Assembly: GCF_900078685.2 (NCBI RefSeq)
Contig: NZ_LT546166.1
Span: forward strand, 3,493,340 to 3,557,339
From: Mycolicibacter icosiumassiliensis
GTDB taxonomy: Bacteria > Actinomycetota > Actinomycetes > Mycobacteriales > Mycobacteriaceae
Length of the DNA: 64,000 bases
Reading direction: 5' to 3'
Shown here: positions 63,520 through 64,000 of the stretch, piece by piece
Layout of the letters: every line of letters starts with the position of its first letter
Numbering within the stretch: the first letter of the stretch is position 1
The notes under the pieces: model-generated
Told to the model about the DNA's origin: nothing
Database searches by the model: none
The model's input: only the letters and a program-made list of their open reading frames with translations
Position numbers and translations under genes: made by a program

Positions 63520-64000
63520 CTACCCCAACACCGTGTGCATCAGCATCACGTCGTAGGCGTTCCACAGCGACAGCGTGAAGTACACGTCCTTGCCCGTCGA
63601 CCAGGGGTGCATGTAGGGCGCGTAGATGCCGCCGGGAATCTGGCCGGTGGGGATCAGGGTCTGCTCGGCGCTCCACGGCCCCTGCGGCGTGGGCGCGGTG
63701 CGGGCCACCACGTCATTGCCGCCGTTGCCGTACAGCGCCAGATACTGCCGCAGATAGGTGTTGTACTGCACCGACATCTCGCCCACCGGGCCGGGAATCA
63801 CCGGGGTGGCCGCCGCCGGATTGGCCGGCACCCAGGATCCACTGTCCCCGTTCCAGTACTGGTATTTCGTGAGGTCGGGAATGGCGCGCTCGGGCACCCG
63901 CGACAGGTAGGCCGAGCCGCCGCGGCCGGACGGCGTTCCGTAGGAGTACAGGTAGCCGTCGTTGCCGCGCAGGTACGCGCCCATCTGGAATTTCTCGTTG
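63520..64000 (-). CDS. DUF4185-type protein, C-terminal part (runs off the window)
   Basis: About 160 residues reading in from 64000 (NEKFQMGAYLRGNDGYLYSYGTPSGRGG, in pieces), then PEQ-like repeats of a beta-propeller: YQYWNGDSGSWVPANP, MSVQYNTYLRQYLALYG, PYMHPWSTGKDVYFTLSLWNAYDVMLMHTVL and the stop at 63520. This matches the mycobacterial DUF4185 family, predicted five-bladed propellers often exported. The natural C-terminus is present; the start lies beyond 64000. Confidence 0.8.
   Translation of the reverse strand, partial: NEKFQMGAYLRGNDGYLYSYGTPSGRGGSAYLSRVPERAIPDLTKYQYWNGDSGSWVPANPAAATPVIPGPVGEMSVQYNTYLRQYLALYGNGGNDVVARTAPTPQGPWSAEQTLIPTGQIPGGIYAPYMHPWSTGKDVYFTLSLWNAYDVMLMHTVLG

Overview
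The window reads as the chromosome of a mycobacterium. It is GC-rich, starts are often GTG, and gene order from argS at the right to the Rv1331-Rv1333 cluster at the left follows the M. tuberculosis Rv1292-Rv1333 block, inverted (Rv tags are recalled, not searched). The 16S genes carry a long helix near nt 450 of the kind described for the M. terrae complex (Mycolicibacter), so a member of that group is my best guess. The first 28 bases look like residual Nextera/Tn5 library adapter, so position 1 is probably a contig end rather than genome.

Left arm (1-25.6 kb): a truncated P1-family peptidase, a DUF2017 gene and clpS (minus); pncB1 (plus); a VapBC pair, a YdeI-like and a SnoaL-like gene inserted before dinG; a frameshifted lipoprotein metallopeptidase; divergent glgP and glgE-glgB (alpha-glucan metabolism); a thioredoxin-fold TPR protein; fadA4 divergent from methylmalonyl-CoA epimerase; a zinc-ribbon protein; an Old Yellow Enzyme; nucS divergent from a membrane adenylate cyclase; glutaminase-STAS; ada/alkA-ogt alkylation repair; and a secreted PE-PPE-type serine hydrolase.

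Centre (25.9-36.7 kb, minus): two complete rRNA units, 16S-23S-5S-16S-23S-5S, as a tandem direct repeat of about 5.33 kb downstream of murA. Only the murA-proximal unit has a promoter, boxB and boxA. Only the distal unit is followed by a strong terminator hairpin. The two 16S genes differ at four bases in one helix, with pairing preserved.

Right-centre (36.8-60.2 kb): murA, then pduO (plus), then a long minus-strand block: argS-lysA-thrA-thrC-thrB, rho, rpmE-prfA-prmC-sua5-wecA, and the F1Fo ATP synthase operon atpI-B-E-F-H-A-G-D-C followed by a DUF2550 gene. The fused b-delta gene atpH is split by a perfect 13-bp tandem duplication that shifts the frame.

Right end (60.3-64 kb): tRNA-Arg(CCG), a small HTH protein, an F420-type luciferase-like oxidoreductase, a class II Fic protein with a C-terminal winged helix and a striking double inverted-repeat operator over a probably leaderless start, a decayed vapC, and the C-terminal part of a DUF4185 protein running off the window.
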